Positions 27,984-37,155 of a stretch of 64,000 nt of DNA are shown here, piece after piece (positions within the stretch are counted from its first letter, which is position 1; every line of letters begins with the position of its first letter). The DNA comes from Maribacter polysiphoniae. Its GTDB lineage: Bacteria; Bacteroidota; Bacteroidia; Flavobacteriales; Flavobacteriaceae. The translations under genes and the position numbers were made by a program. Below the pieces are notes generated by a model. It did not search any database. It had not been told where the DNA came from and saw nothing but the letters and a program-made list of their open reading frames with translations. The stretch lies in the NCBI RefSeq assembly GCF_003148665.1, contig NZ_QGGQ01000007.1, positions 62,001-126,000 of the forward strand, in the 5' to 3' direction.

Positions 27984-28595
27984 ATGGCCATGTTCAATAA
28001 TGAAGGCTATAAAATAAGGGACCAAAGCAAACCGCACTTTGTAACGTTTACCGTTGTTGATTGGATCGATATATTTTCCAGACGGCGTTATAAGGATATT
28101 ATTATTGAAAGCCTGCAATTCTGTCAAAAAGAAAAAGGAATGATAATAAATGGCTTTGTGATCATGAGCAATCATTTACATGCCATACTGCAAAGTGAAA
28201 ATGAAGATCTTTCTGGCTTAATAGCTGATTTTAAAAAATTCACGGCCAAGGCCATTCTAAAATCTATACAAGAGGAGCCCGAAAGTAGGCGCGAATGGAT
28301 GTTGGAACGTTTTAAGAAAGCGGCGTTGACCCATAGTCGTAACAAAAACTTTCAATTTTGGAAATACGGAAACCATCCAGAAGAAATCTATTCCGAAAAA
28401 TTCATGTGGTCTAAACTGGATTACATTCATTTGAATCCCGTCAGGTCAGGGATTGTAGATAAAGCATCCAATTATATATATTCAAGTGCATCCAACTATG
28501 TTGAAGGCAATGGAATTTTAAACATAGTGTTAATAGACAATCCCGTTATCGATGTTTTAAAACCGAATACTTTTTGGAAAAGTATTTCTTGGTAG
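27984..28595 (+). CDS. rayT: REP-associated tyrosine transposase (RAYT, Y1/HUH)
   Basis: 203 aa Y1 single-strand transposase of the IS200/IS605-related RAYT group. HUH motif is MSNHLHAIL with His64 and His66; the catalytic Tyr147 lies in KLDYIHLNPVRSGIV; C-terminal NYIYSSASNY matches the family. Start at the ATG at 27984 (MAMFNNEGYK); a second ATG two codons on is equally possible. The gene is flanked by R1/R2 hairpins, the expected substrates. It appears intact. Confidence 0.92.
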   Translation: MAMFNNEGYKIRDQSKPHFVTFTVVDWIDIFSRRRYKDIIIESLQFCQKEKGMIINGFVIMSNHLHAILQSENEDLSGLIADFKKFTAKAILKSIQEEPESRREWMLERFKKAALTHSRNKNFQFWKYGNHPEEIYSEKFMWSKLDYIHLNPVRSGIVDKASNYIYSSASNYVEGNGILNIVLIDNPVIDVLKPNTFWKSISW

Positions 28596-28621
28596 AATGT
28601 GATGCGAAGTCACAGATTACC

Positions 28622-28720
28622 GCTCTTCGAAGTCTTTGACTTCGTAGCGTATTGCGTAAGTAAGAGACAAGAGTGAAATAGCCCAGCTTAATAATATGGT
28701 CGAAGTTGCAAACTTCGCAC
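28622..28720. repeat. R1 variant plus R2 variant downstream of the transposase
   Basis: R1 variant at 28622-28648 (CTTCGAAGTC, loop TTT, GACTTCGTAG) and R2 variant at 28699-28720 lacking one base in the left arm, with the usual spacer between. Together they form one composite unit about 100 bases long. Confidence 0.75.
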
Positions 28721-28749
28721 AGTCGATGGCCTTATTTTTCGATTATACT

Positions 28750-28757
28750 TATATTTG
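28750..28757 (+). promoter_or_regulatory. TAnnTTTG -7 box for the S9 peptidase
   Basis: TATATTTG, 24 bases before the ATG at 28781 and 30 bases after the last REP hairpin. Confidence 0.4.
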
Positions 28758-28780
28758 GGTATACCAACGAAATCCATCCA

Positions 28781-31588
28781 ATGAAAAGACTATTTCCATT
28801 ATTTCTGCTCCTTATTTCCATTTCCGTTTTTGCCCAAAAAAAGGCGCTCGACCATTCCGATTATGCCATATGGAATACGATCAAAGGGGCCACTTTGGCA
28901 CCGGACGGGGGCCATGTCCTGTATTCCTTGGAAAAAGGGGAGAAGGATAATTTCCTAAAAGTGAAAAATAGTCAAGGCAATACGGTTTTTGAACATGAGC
29001 GAAGTTCAAAAGGGATGTTCACCTATGATTCCGATTATGTGCTGTTTACCATTGAAGCTTGGAAAGACAGTGTAATTGCCATGAAGAGCAGAAAGGTGAA
29101 AAAGAAAGACCTTCCTAAGGACTCACTGGGTATTTTAAACCTCAAGACAAATAGTGAGACTAAAATCGGGAATGTAAAATCGTACAAACTTCCTGAAGAA
29201 TGGTCAGGGTATGTGGCGTATCAATTGGAGGAAATAACCAAGAAAAAGGAGAAGGATGACGATGGGGAGGAAGAAAAAGATTCCGTCCCAGAAAAAAAGG
29301 ATAAGAAAAAGAAACCCAAAAAAGTAGGTAAAAAAACCGGCTATCATGTGGTATTACGTAATCTGGAAACCCAAAAAGAGGATACCCTAAAATTCGTCAC
29401 CCATTTTACCTTTGCCAAAAAAGGAAAATGGTTTGCCTACACTTCTACCGGAGTTGATAAAGAGGCTGATGCAGGTGCCTATGTCATCCATCTTGAAAAT
29501 GGGGAAAAGACCAACATCCATAGTGCTAAAAAAGCGAAATACAATCAATTGCAGTTCAGTGAGTCGGGCAAACAGTTAGGTTTCGTTGTCGATACCGATA
29601 CGACCAAAATACAGGTGAGGCCCAACGCCTTATATCTATGGACAGAAGGAAAAGCCATGGCCGAAAAACTGGTCGATTCCGAATCCGCACCCAAGGGGTA
29701 TCTCGTTTCCTCCGATGGTGAAGTGAGCTTTTCCAAAGACGAATCAAAACTGTTCTTCGGGTTGCGTAAACCCCCGATCGTCAAAGATACCACCCTGACC
29801 GATGAAGAAATCGTAAACGTTGAGGTGTGGACGTACGATGAGCCACAACTCTACACGGTTCAGGAACTACAGTTGAAAAACGATACCATACGATCGTACC
29901 AAACCGTTATCCACCTTAAAAATAAGAAGTTGGTGCCCTTGGCAACCGCCGAATATCCTAACAGTGAACTTGGTGATGAGGGAAATGCAACCTATACACT
30001 CGTGGGCACAACGGAACCCTACGAATTGGAAAGTCAATGGAAGGGCTATCGTGAAAATGATTACGTGATCATCAACACCGCAACGGGGGAGATCAGGATG
30101 GAGGTAAAAAAATCACCCAGAATGAGCCTTAGTCCCAAGGCAAAATACACGTTTGGTTATAATGCCATTGATAGTACGTGGTTTACGTATGACATTGATT
30201 CAAAAGCCTACACCACGTTGACCAAGGGGAAGGTCTTTTATGATGAATTGAACGATTCCCCAAAATTTCCATCACCTTATGGGGTGGCCGGTTTTACTGA
30301 AAATGACGCTTCGATCATTTTGTACGACCGCTATGACCTCTGGGAATTCGATCCTAAATCAGGTTCGGGAAACCGATTGACCAAAGGCCGTGAAACCAAA
30401 ACAAGATACCGTTACGTGCAGCTAGATGATGAGGAACGTTTTTTAAATCCAAAAGGAAAATGGCTGTTGAGTACGTTCAATGAGGAAACCAAAAACTCGG
30501 GTTATGCCTCGTATACCCCTAAAACCAAAAAGCTGGTTTCCTTGATTTCAGGACCCTTTCGGTATGCGAACGTAAAAAAAGCGAAATTGAGCGATCGGTT
30601 GCTGTTCACCAAAGAATCGTTTGAAGTGTTCCCTGATTTACATACTTGCGACATGGGTTTTAAAAAGATAACCGCACTCAGCAATGCCAACCCACAACAA
30701 AAAGACTACAACTGGGGTACGATTGAATTGGTGGATTTTACATCACTCGATGGTAAGGCACTAAAGGGGCTATTGGTAAAACCTGAAAATTTTGACCCCA
30801 AGAAGAAGTATCCGATGCTAGTGAACTTCTACGAACGCAGTACAGATAACCTATATCGCCATAGGGCACCAAAAGCCGAAAGATCATCGATCAACTATAG
30901 TTTTTATACCAGTCGTGGGTATGTAATTTTCAATCCCGATATCGAATATCGTGTGGGGTATCCTGGTGAGAGTGCCTACAATTGTGTGATTCCGGGCATC
31001 ACTTCCTTGATCGAAAAAGGGTTTGTCGATACAAATAATATCGGTGTGCAAGGACACAGTTGGGGTGGTTACCAGATCGCTTATCTCGTTACGAAAACGG
31101 ATATTTTCAAAGCCGCGGAATCCGGTGCACCCGTACCCAATATGATCAGTGCCTATGGCGGAATTCGCTGGTGGTCGGGTCTTAGTCGTCAATTTCAATA
31201 CGAGCATACACAAAGCAGGATCGGGGGTACGCCTTGGGAATACCCTGCACGGTATATAGAAAACTCCCCCATCTTCAGTATAGACAAGATAAATACACCG
31301 CTGTTGATTATGCATAATGATGCGGACGGACATGTGCCGTGGTACCAGGGCATCGAATTTTTCGTAAGCCTTCGTCGTTTGGGAAAACCTTCATGGTTTC
31401 TAAATTACAACGGGGAACCGCATTGGCCGTTAAAACTTCAAAACCGAAAGGATTTCAATATCCGGATGGCACAGTTTTTCGATTATTATTTAAAAGGCGC
31501 GCCAAAACCCGTTTGGATGCAAAGAGGGGTACCTGCCATGGAAAAAGGGGTCAATCAGGGATTGGAGCTTATAGGAGCTGAAGAGTAG
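28781..31588 (+). CDS. S9 family prolyl-oligopeptidase-like peptidase, secreted
   Basis: 935 aa. Signal peptide MKRLFPLFLLLISISVFAQ. N-terminal beta-propeller with a Lys/Glu/Asp low-complexity insert around residues 150-190, C-terminal alpha/beta-hydrolase domain. Triad: Ser760 in QGHSWGGYQ, Asp849 in HNDADGHVPW, His881 in NGEPHWPLK. Larger than classical prolyl oligopeptidase, like other periplasmic S9 peptidases of Bacteroidota. Start at 28781 because the signal peptide begins there; upstream in-frame sequence is REP repeat. Confidence 0.92.
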   Translation: MKRLFPLFLLLISISVFAQKKALDHSDYAIWNTIKGATLAPDGGHVLYSLEKGEKDNFLKVKNSQGNTVFEHERSSKGMFTYDSDYVLFTIEAWKDSVIAMKSRKVKKKDLPKDSLGILNLKTNSETKIGNVKSYKLPEEWSGYVAYQLEEITKKKEKDDDGEEEKDSVPEKKDKKKKPKKVGKKTGYHVVLRNLETQKEDTLKFVTHFTFAKKGKWFAYTSTGVDKEADAGAYVIHLENGEKTNIHSAKKAKYNQLQFSESGKQLGFVVDTDTTKIQVRPNALYLWTEGKAMAEKLVDSESAPKGYLVSSDGEVSFSKDESKLFFGLRKPPIVKDTTLTDEEIVNVEVWTYDEPQLYTVQELQLKNDTIRSYQTVIHLKNKKLVPLATAEYPNSELGDEGNATYTLVGTTEPYELESQWKGYRENDYVIINTATGEIRMEVKKSPRMSLSPKAKYTFGYNAIDSTWFTYDIDSKAYTTLTKGKVFYDELNDSPKFPSPYGVAGFTENDASIILYDRYDLWEFDPKSGSGNRLTKGRETKTRYRYVQLDDEERFLNPKGKWLLSTFNEETKNSGYASYTPKTKKLVSLISGPFRYANVKKAKLSDRLLFTKESFEVFPDLHTCDMGFKKITALSNANPQQKDYNWGTIELVDFTSLDGKALKGLLVKPENFDPKKKYPMLVNFYERSTDNLYRHRAPKAERSSINYSFYTSRGYVIFNPDIEYRVGYPGESAYNCVIPGITSLIEKGFVDTNNIGVQGHSWGGYQIAYLVTKTDIFKAAESGAPVPNMISAYGGIRWWSGLSRQFQYEHTQSRIGGTPWEYPARYIENSPIFSIDKINTPLLIMHNDADGHVPWYQGIEFFVSLRRLGKPSWFLNYNGEPHWPLKLQNRKDFNIRMAQFFDYYLKGAPKPVWMQRGVPAMEKGVNQGLELIGAEE

Positions 31589-31806
31589 TTGTTTTATTTC
31601 GGCTCTAAAGCATTGATAAAATGGAAATATAGGTACGGGTCATGATATGCCATTGTAGTAACCCCATTTGAATGCTTGTTTTACGTACTCCCGCTAATAA
31701 GAATCAGACCAAAAGGATCCTTGGTTGTATACAAATAGTGGTTTATTAAGCGTTATATAAAAGTGGCTTTTGCATTGAAAGCCAATAGATATCAAAATAG
31801 TATCGC

Positions 31807-32199
31807 ATGATTTTACCATTATTGTTAGGGATCGCAATGCTCGTCTGGGGCGGCATAAATTTTAGAAAGTACCTACTCTTTATCACCGGTATTAAAATGA
31901 AAGGAACGGTTACCCAGGCTGGATATAAGGAGCAAGGCATTCGAAGAAAAGTAGCCATGGCCGAAATCACATACAAATATGAAATTGATGGTAAGGAATA
32001 TACCAATACGGAAATAAGTGATGAACAAAAGCATTTGTTCAAGACCCAATCCATGAAGGGTGAAACCATTGCCATCATGGTACGGAAAAATGCCCCTGAA
32101 ATCGCCACATTGAGGTCTTCTGGCCATTACATCAAAAGTTTTATTTTCTTCCTGATCATCGGGCTGTTATCCGCTTTGGTAGGAATAGCGAGTATGTAG
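31807..32199 (+). CDS. DUF3592-like membrane protein
   Basis: 130 aa with N-terminal helix (LPLLLGIAMLVWGGIN), a soluble domain (AEITYKYEIDGKEYTNTEIS) and C-terminal helix (FIFFLIIGLLSALVGIAS). Same domain type as the pair at 22025-23064. Followed 33 bases later by an unrelated gene on the same strand. Confidence 0.75.
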   Translation: MILPLLLGIAMLVWGGINFRKYLLFITGIKMKGTVTQAGYKEQGIRRKVAMAEITYKYEIDGKEYTNTEISDEQKHLFKTQSMKGETIAIMVRKNAPEIATLRSSGHYIKSFIFFLIIGLLSALVGIASM

Positions 32200-32232
32200 C
32201 CCATTCCTGATAGCAATCCAAACAGTATAGAT

Positions 32233-33101
32233 ATGGAGATAAAAGAAGTTGAACTAATCGTATTTTCAATCAAACGAAATGACGATTCCCTGCTGTATAT
32301 GAAGTTTTATAAAACGGGAACCATCATACGACAAGGGGTTGCAGCGGCCCCACAGGTACAATCTTCCGGAATTGGGTTTAACAAGGATAAAAAATATTTT
32401 CGAACCCTTATTTCATTGATTCCAGGGAATCTTCTGGATCGTCCATTGGCCCATGAAGACAACATCGTAAATGATAAGGTAGAATATGTAATTGCTTTTT
32501 ATGCCGCCTCCGACAATGGTTTTACCGAGGAACAGGCACATTGGACGAAATCTACCGGAGTGAGGTTTTTGTTGGACTCCAAAAGCAGTACCGGAAATGA
32601 GATGTTAAGTTTTGTGGAACGGTTTACGATGCAGGCGGTAGCGCTAACAGACGAATGGTACTTTGATATCATGATGAAGGGACATTTTGATATGCAAAGT
32701 CCACTCCTTACCAAAAACGATGTTATTACCGTACCAAAGGCGAAAGAGGAAAAAGAAAGGGACTACCAGAATTACATTGCACAATCTGTCTCCAAGATCA
32801 ATGGGGATTGGACCGTACAGCCCTATCTGGACGACAAGGTTTATCTGGGTGCCGACCAAAAACAATATGCCCCTAGAATAGATACCAGTACGGGGAATTT
32901 TAGGATACTATTTTTCCCTAAGGAACTAAGTGGTCTTCAAATGAACTTTCCAATAGCGAAAAAACCGAAACGAAAAAAAGCGAATATAGATAAACCAAAA
33001 GGAAAACCCCACAGCCAGAGCCTATCGAAAAAACTAAGGTTGTTATAAGTGCCAAACCAGAAGTTCGCATCACAAAGAAATGGTGGGAGTTTTGGAAATG
33101 A
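32233..33101 (+). pseudogene. hypothetical protein, probable frameshift near the 3' end
   Basis: The frame from 32233 runs 271 codons to a stop at 33048 and ends in an odd basic tail. A shift of one base in the A-rich stretch at about 32993-33004 instead gives TPQPEPIEKTKVVISAKP followed by EVRITKKWWEFWK and a stop at 33099-33101, a far more protein-like C-terminus with a Trp-rich end. Either one A is missing (true mutation or sequencing error) or a -1 frameshift occurs. The body is soluble with no recognised domain; the DEWYFDIMMKGHFDM region is distinctive. If read only in frame 0 the coding sequence is 32233-33048. Confidence 0.6.
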
Positions 33102-33198
33102 AAAAATAGGGTGACAATAGTTGCTTTATTGGAAAGCATATTCCTATAATCTATGAAAGAAATAAAAGTGGATATGAAATTACCATCGATTCAAATCT

Positions 33199-33366
33199 AT
33201 GGTTGATTCGGTTTCCATTAAGGATGACCATTATTGGTTCTATAATACTGGCAATTGTTGTGATTTTCAAATTTTAAAACACATCGATTTTCACTTTGGG
33301 ATTTCATCTGATAATCAACTTTTTACAAATAGGATATTCCCAATTGGATTCATTGAAAATGATTAA
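33199..33366 (+). CDS. possible 55-aa protein, doubtful
   Basis: MVDSVSIKDDHYWFYNTGNC opens a 55-codon frame ending IGFIEND. Composition (Phe, Asp, Asn, Ile) is protein-like, but no ribosome site, promoter or relative is recognised. It could also be a fragment of a decayed gene. The rest of 33102-33443 contains nothing else. Confidence 0.25.
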   Translation: MVDSVSIKDDHYWFYNTGNCCDFQILKHIDFHFGISSDNQLFTNRIFPIGFIEND

Positions 33367-33443
33367 TTTTACTCCCTGAAAATACAATTAGTAACAATTC
33401 CGGTTAACATATATATACCGATTATTGGGAACATTTTAATAGT

Positions 33444-33791
33444 ATGTATACAAAATTCACGAAAGAATCGGATTTCCTGTATGTTGATGTAAACGGAAGT
33501 TTTGCTTTAGATGCCTTTTTGGAAACATTAATAAAAATAGGATCGGAAGTTGAAGATAAGGTTATCATAGATGGCTCTTATCTAGAGAACACCGATATTT
33601 CGTATGAAATTAGGTATGAACTGGTAATAGCAGCGCAAAAATTTCTTAATGCCGGTACAAAATACGCTGTTATATGGCCTCCTAAGGATGTCAACAACTT
33701 TATAATGATTAATTTAAATCGTTTTGGCATTACAATCGAGGTATTCCCAAATTTGGTCAAAGCTAAAAAATGGCTTAAAATTCCTTCCTAA
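33444..33791 (+). CDS. STAS/SpoIIAA-like small protein
   Basis: 115 aa, soluble, alternating strands and helices: FTKESDFLYVDVNGSFALDAFLETLIKI, then DKVIIDGSYLE, helix, TKYAVIWPPKDV, and a C-terminal VFPNLVKAKKWL. The order and the final [VL]F-x-x-x-x-x-A-x-x-W-L match SpoIIAA/STAS-like single-domain proteins of flavobacteria. Role unknown. Confidence 0.65.
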   Translation: MYTKFTKESDFLYVDVNGSFALDAFLETLIKIGSEVEDKVIIDGSYLENTDISYEIRYELVIAAQKFLNAGTKYAVIWPPKDVNNFIMINLNRFGITIEVFPNLVKAKKWLKIPS

Positions 33792-33874
33792 AAAACTGGA
33801 CGATTAACTCCACGGGCGCGAATATCATTTCCGTGTAATCTTGTTGGGATCATAAAATATTAAAACCCAAGCCC

Positions 33875-34789
33875 ATGACACACCAGATTAAAAATACCCT
33901 TGCGACCAACGACTTTATTTTAATGGAGGGGGCGGTCATTGAGATTTTACGTCGTGGTGGGAAGGTATCCTTTCACCCTGATCTTATCCATTCGCAACTG
34001 ATATACGATACCGAGGGATCGCATGAACTTAGCTCGATTTTTGATTCCTACATTAAAATTGCCCAAAAAAAGGATGTACCCTACATCATGTGCACCCCTA
34101 CATGGCGGGCCAATAAGGAAAATGTACGAAAGTCGGGCATAAAGGAGTCCGTTAATAGCGATGCCGTAACGTTTATGAAAAAGCTTCGGGATAATGCCGG
34201 TGATTTTAGTGAAAAAATACTGATTGGCGGAACCGTGGGCCCCAAAAATGATTGTTATACGCCTGGTGATGGACTTTCAAAAGAAGAGGCGGAAGAATTT
34301 CATACTTGGCAGCTATCGGAATTGCAAAAAGGGGGTGCGGATTTTATAATAGCCGAAACGGTTCCCAATGTTCAAGAGGCGTTGGGAATAGCCACTGCTA
34401 CATCGAAACTGGACCTGGATTATATCATCAGTTTTGTGATTGGGAGAAACGGGAAAATTCTGGACGGCACGCCTTTATGGGATGCCATGCAGCTGATCGA
34501 TACTACGGTCGATACGATTCCCCTGGGATATGGGGTTAATTGTGCGCATCCTTCTTTTTTATGTGCGGAGGGTCAACCTAAGGAAATGTATGATAGGTTG
34601 ATCGCTTTTTTAGGGAATGCATCGGCGTTGGATCATTGTGACCTGGAAAATTCGGATTGCCTACACGTGGATAATGTAGTGGATTGGGGAGACGTTATGT
34701 TGCGGTTGAACCGTGAATTTGGAATACAGATATTGGGTGGCTGTTGTGGCACGGACCAAAGACATTTGGAGTATTTGACAAAGAATTAG
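33875..34789 (+). CDS. homocysteine S-methyltransferase family protein
   Basis: 304 aa TIM-barrel zinc enzyme that transfers a methyl group to homocysteine from a donor such as S-methylmethionine or betaine. Zinc site: Cys in GVNCAHPSF (about residue 223) and the Cys pair in LGGCCGTDQRHL near the end. N-terminal LMEGAVIEILRRGG replaces the usual LDGGxxxxLE. Methyl donor cannot be decided. Monocistronic. Confidence 0.88.
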   Translation: MTHQIKNTLATNDFILMEGAVIEILRRGGKVSFHPDLIHSQLIYDTEGSHELSSIFDSYIKIAQKKDVPYIMCTPTWRANKENVRKSGIKESVNSDAVTFMKKLRDNAGDFSEKILIGGTVGPKNDCYTPGDGLSKEEAEEFHTWQLSELQKGGADFIIAETVPNVQEALGIATATSKLDLDYIISFVIGRNGKILDGTPLWDAMQLIDTTVDTIPLGYGVNCAHPSFLCAEGQPKEMYDRLIAFLGNASALDHCDLENSDCLHVDNVVDWGDVMLRLNREFGIQILGGCCGTDQRHLEYLTKN

Positions 34790-34799
34790 AGAAATATGT

Positions 34800-34890
34800 C
34801 ATTTCGACAACGTGAGGAACGAGCCATACCCATATCTTGATGCGATTCCGCTTTGTGCCTTATTCGGAATGACACTCGGACTTTAAAAAG
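34800..34890. repeat. 91-base dispersed repeat, copy 1
   Basis: Begins CATTTCGACAACGTGAGG and ends GGACTTTAAAAAG. Its edges GTCATT and GGAATGAC are roughly inverted, so the RNA or single strand could fold. One base differs from copy 2 over the length compared. Confidence 0.85.
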
Positions 34891-35222
34891 TTTTCCGACC
34901 TATTTTTATTTTCGTAGCAAATCAAGGGATTTCCATAGGGGGACAAGGAAGGCGTCCATAGAGCATTATACGCTAGTGAAAGCGGCCTGGACGCTGTGGT
35001 AGTGGAAATTCCGTAGATTTCAAGAAAGGAAAAATCAGCCTAGCGTTATGTGTTTCTTTTTTTGGCAATGCAAAAAAGAAAAGAACATTCAAAAAGAGCA
35101 CGGTGCACCATTGTTTTAGGGAGTCAGTTGCATCTTGGATTAACAAGTCAAGTAGCAACTATTTTGATAAAGGTATTTCCATTAAGGAAACAGGAAGGCA
35201 TCCATAGCATATAAACCCTTGA

Positions 35223-35313
35223 CATTTCGACAGCGTGAGGAACGAGCCATACCCATATCTTGATGCGATTCCGCTTTGTGCCTTATTCGGAATGACACTC
35301 GGACTTTAAAAAG
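35223..35313. repeat. 91-base dispersed repeat, copy 2
   Basis: Same orientation as copy 1, differing at GACAGCGTG for GACAACGTG. Confidence 0.85.
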
Positions 35314-35493
35314 AATGTCATCCTAGCGTTTTTTCGTTCTTTATAGGGTGATACAAAAAGAGGGACATCAAATGACGGTAGTATCCAAATTCGATTTATT
35401 AATAGTCTTTTTCACCCTGTTTGGGGTAGATAAAAATGTACTTTTGCATCTATATAAATAGGTTGTCGGTACTATAAAAACAAAGCATAAAAA

Positions 35494-36510
35494 ATGAAAA
35501 ACACACTTAATTTACTACTGATTATACTATTAATCGTTGGTTGTAAAGAAAATAAACCGAAATCCAATCCAAAAGAAATAGCACATAGTGCCGAGAACAT
35601 ACCCTACAATGGTACAGCAAGTGTAACCCAAGGCATAGCCACCACGATAACTGAAGATATTTATGCTTGTGAGCGTGGTCGAAAGACTGATGTTGGAGAG
35701 ATTACCTCTACCGATGGCAAAAAATGGACCGTGCCTGCTCAAACAAATTATACGGATAATGACTTTCCATTTTCTGCAGATTTATTCAATTCCTGCGAAG
35801 GGAAGAATTATGCAACAGTAAAAGAAGCACTATCCCATTTTGATGATGCCAACATAATGGAAATTGACGCAGATGGCGAGGTTTTTACAGCCTATATATT
35901 TGCGGATAACTATTTTGAAATGTATGTGAATGGGGTAGCTGTGGGTAAAGACAAAGTACCTTTTACACAATTTAATTCCAGTATCGTAAAGTTTAAAGCC
36001 CAAAAGCCATTTACCATCGCCATGAAATTGGTGGATTGGGAAGAACACCTTGGTGTGGGTTGCGAAGCGAATAGAGGTAAATCGTTTCACGCAGGAGATG
36101 GCGGAATGGTGGCTGTAATTAAAGATGCAGCAAATACTATTATCGCAACAACGAATGAAAATTGGAAAGCACAGACATTTTACACAGCCCCGATCAAAGA
36201 TTTAAGTTGTGTATCCGAAGATGGTAACTATCGCTATTCCAAAAATTGCGATACCGATGGAGGGCAAGATGGTACGTCGTTCTATGCCTTGCATTGGGAA
36301 ACTCCTACCGATTGGATGATGACTGATTTCAATGATGCTAATTGGCCGAAGGCAACCACGTATACCAACCAGACCATTGGTGTGGATAACAAGCCTTCGT
36401 ACACCAACTTTACTTCCATTTTTGATGATGCTGAAAATGATGCCGAGTTTATTTGGTCTACCAATGTCGTTTTGGATAATGAAGTTTTAGTCCGTTATAC
36501 CGTTAAATAA
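35494..36510 (+). CDS. lipoprotein of unknown function
   Basis: 338 aa. Lipobox LLIVGC at residues 12-17. The mature part is rich in Asp/Asn/Trp with paired cysteines (ACERG, NSCEGK, VGCEAN, LSCVS, KNCD). Segments FADNYFEMYVNGVAVGKDK and DFNDANWPKATTY are like those of galactose-binding/PA14-type beta-sandwiches. First gene of a three-gene operon with the PEBP and YHYH genes (gaps 39 bases and a 4-base overlap). Confidence 0.8.
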   Translation: MKNTLNLLLIILLIVGCKENKPKSNPKEIAHSAENIPYNGTASVTQGIATTITEDIYACERGRKTDVGEITSTDGKKWTVPAQTNYTDNDFPFSADLFNSCEGKNYATVKEALSHFDDANIMEIDADGEVFTAYIFADNYFEMYVNGVAVGKDKVPFTQFNSSIVKFKAQKPFTIAMKLVDWEEHLGVGCEANRGKSFHAGDGGMVAVIKDAANTIIATTNENWKAQTFYTAPIKDLSCVSEDGNYRYSKNCDTDGGQDGTSFYALHWETPTDWMMTDFNDANWPKATTYTNQTIGVDNKPSYTNFTSIFDDAENDAEFIWSTNVVLDNEVLVRYTVK

Positions 36511-36549
36511 TAAAGCAATTAGCTCGTAACAAAAAGAAACCATCACAAA

Positions 36550-37155
36550 ATGAAAAATAGTTCAATCCTCGGTATTACCCTGTTGCTTTTGTTTTTGGGG
36601 AATTCTTGTGCCCGTAACAAAGAGGCTTCAATTTACATGTACGATGATTTTAAAACCATCCATCCCGATTTTAAATTGAATAGTAAAGCGGTAGCCGATG
36701 GAAAATTATTGGAAGCTTTTAAATGTGAAGAAAAAGTAGCTGATGTGGAAAATTCTATCCCACTATCTTGGACTAACGTCCCTGAAGGCACAAAATCTTT
36801 GGCTATAGTCATGTATCACTATCCCCATAAGGATGATAAATCAGAAATAAATTCATACTTGCTATTATGGGGCATCAAACCATCGGTTTCCGAAATTCCG
36901 TATAAAATGGCGAACAACCCCAACTGGTATATGGGGTCCAATAAAGATGGAACAGCCATTTCCTATACCTCACCTTGTTCTCGGGGACCGGGAAAACATA
37001 GGTATACCATTGCTTTATTTGCATTGTCAGAAACACCAAAATCACTTCCTGAATCCAATGCTCTTGATGTTGATTTAAATACATTTATGAAAGCCATATC
37101 TGATGATATCGTCATTGATAGAACCACCTTGACGTTTTTGGATTCCAATTTATGA
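36550..37155 (+). CDS. YbhB/YbcL (PEBP/Raf kinase inhibitor-like) lipoprotein
   Basis: 201 aa. Signal peptide with lipobox FLGNSC (residues 15-20). PEBP core: PLSWTNVPEGTKSLAIVMYH, a degenerate ligand-site region, then YTSPCSRGPGKHRYTIALFAL, where P-x-x-P/G-x-x-H-x-Y is typical. Bacterial PEBPs bind anionic groups; the role is unknown. Overlaps the YHYH gene by four bases, so expression is coupled. Confidence 0.9.
   Translation: MKNSSILGITLLLLFLGNSCARNKEASIYMYDDFKTIHPDFKLNSKAVADGKLLEAFKCEEKVADVENSIPLSWTNVPEGTKSLAIVMYHYPHKDDKSEINSYLLLWGIKPSVSEIPYKMANNPNWYMGSNKDGTAISYTSPCSRGPGKHRYTIALFALSETPKSLPESNALDVDLNTFMKAISDDIVIDRTTLTFLDSNL

Larger units (their letters stand above)
27707..28720 (+). mobile_element. 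REP-associated element: RAYT gene bracketed by R1/R2 hairpins
   Basis: Order: R1 (27707-27733), R2 (27801-27823), R2 variant (27888-27910), partial R2 pieces (27915-27965), transposase gene, R1 variant (28622-28648), R2 variant (28699-28720). Between R1 and R2 a spacer containing GTGAAATAGCGCAGC is conserved. Left end truncates the BNR gene; right end abuts the promoter of the S9 peptidase. No terminal inverted repeat or target duplication of a classical IS was found, as expected of IS200/RAYT-like elements. Confidence 0.75.
34790..35493. other. 700-base repeat-rich gap
   Basis: Two copies of a 91-base repeat (34800-34890 and 35223-35313) surround further degenerate pieces. Short related phrases such as AAGGCGTCCATAGAG and AAGGCATCCATAG also recur. 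No gene seen. Confidence 0.6.

Noticed and set aside
33138-33280. Membrane-like frame reading LIRFPLRMTIIGSIILAIVV
   Set aside because: No start codon in frame and a different frame over the same bases also looks protein-like; probably decayed sequence.
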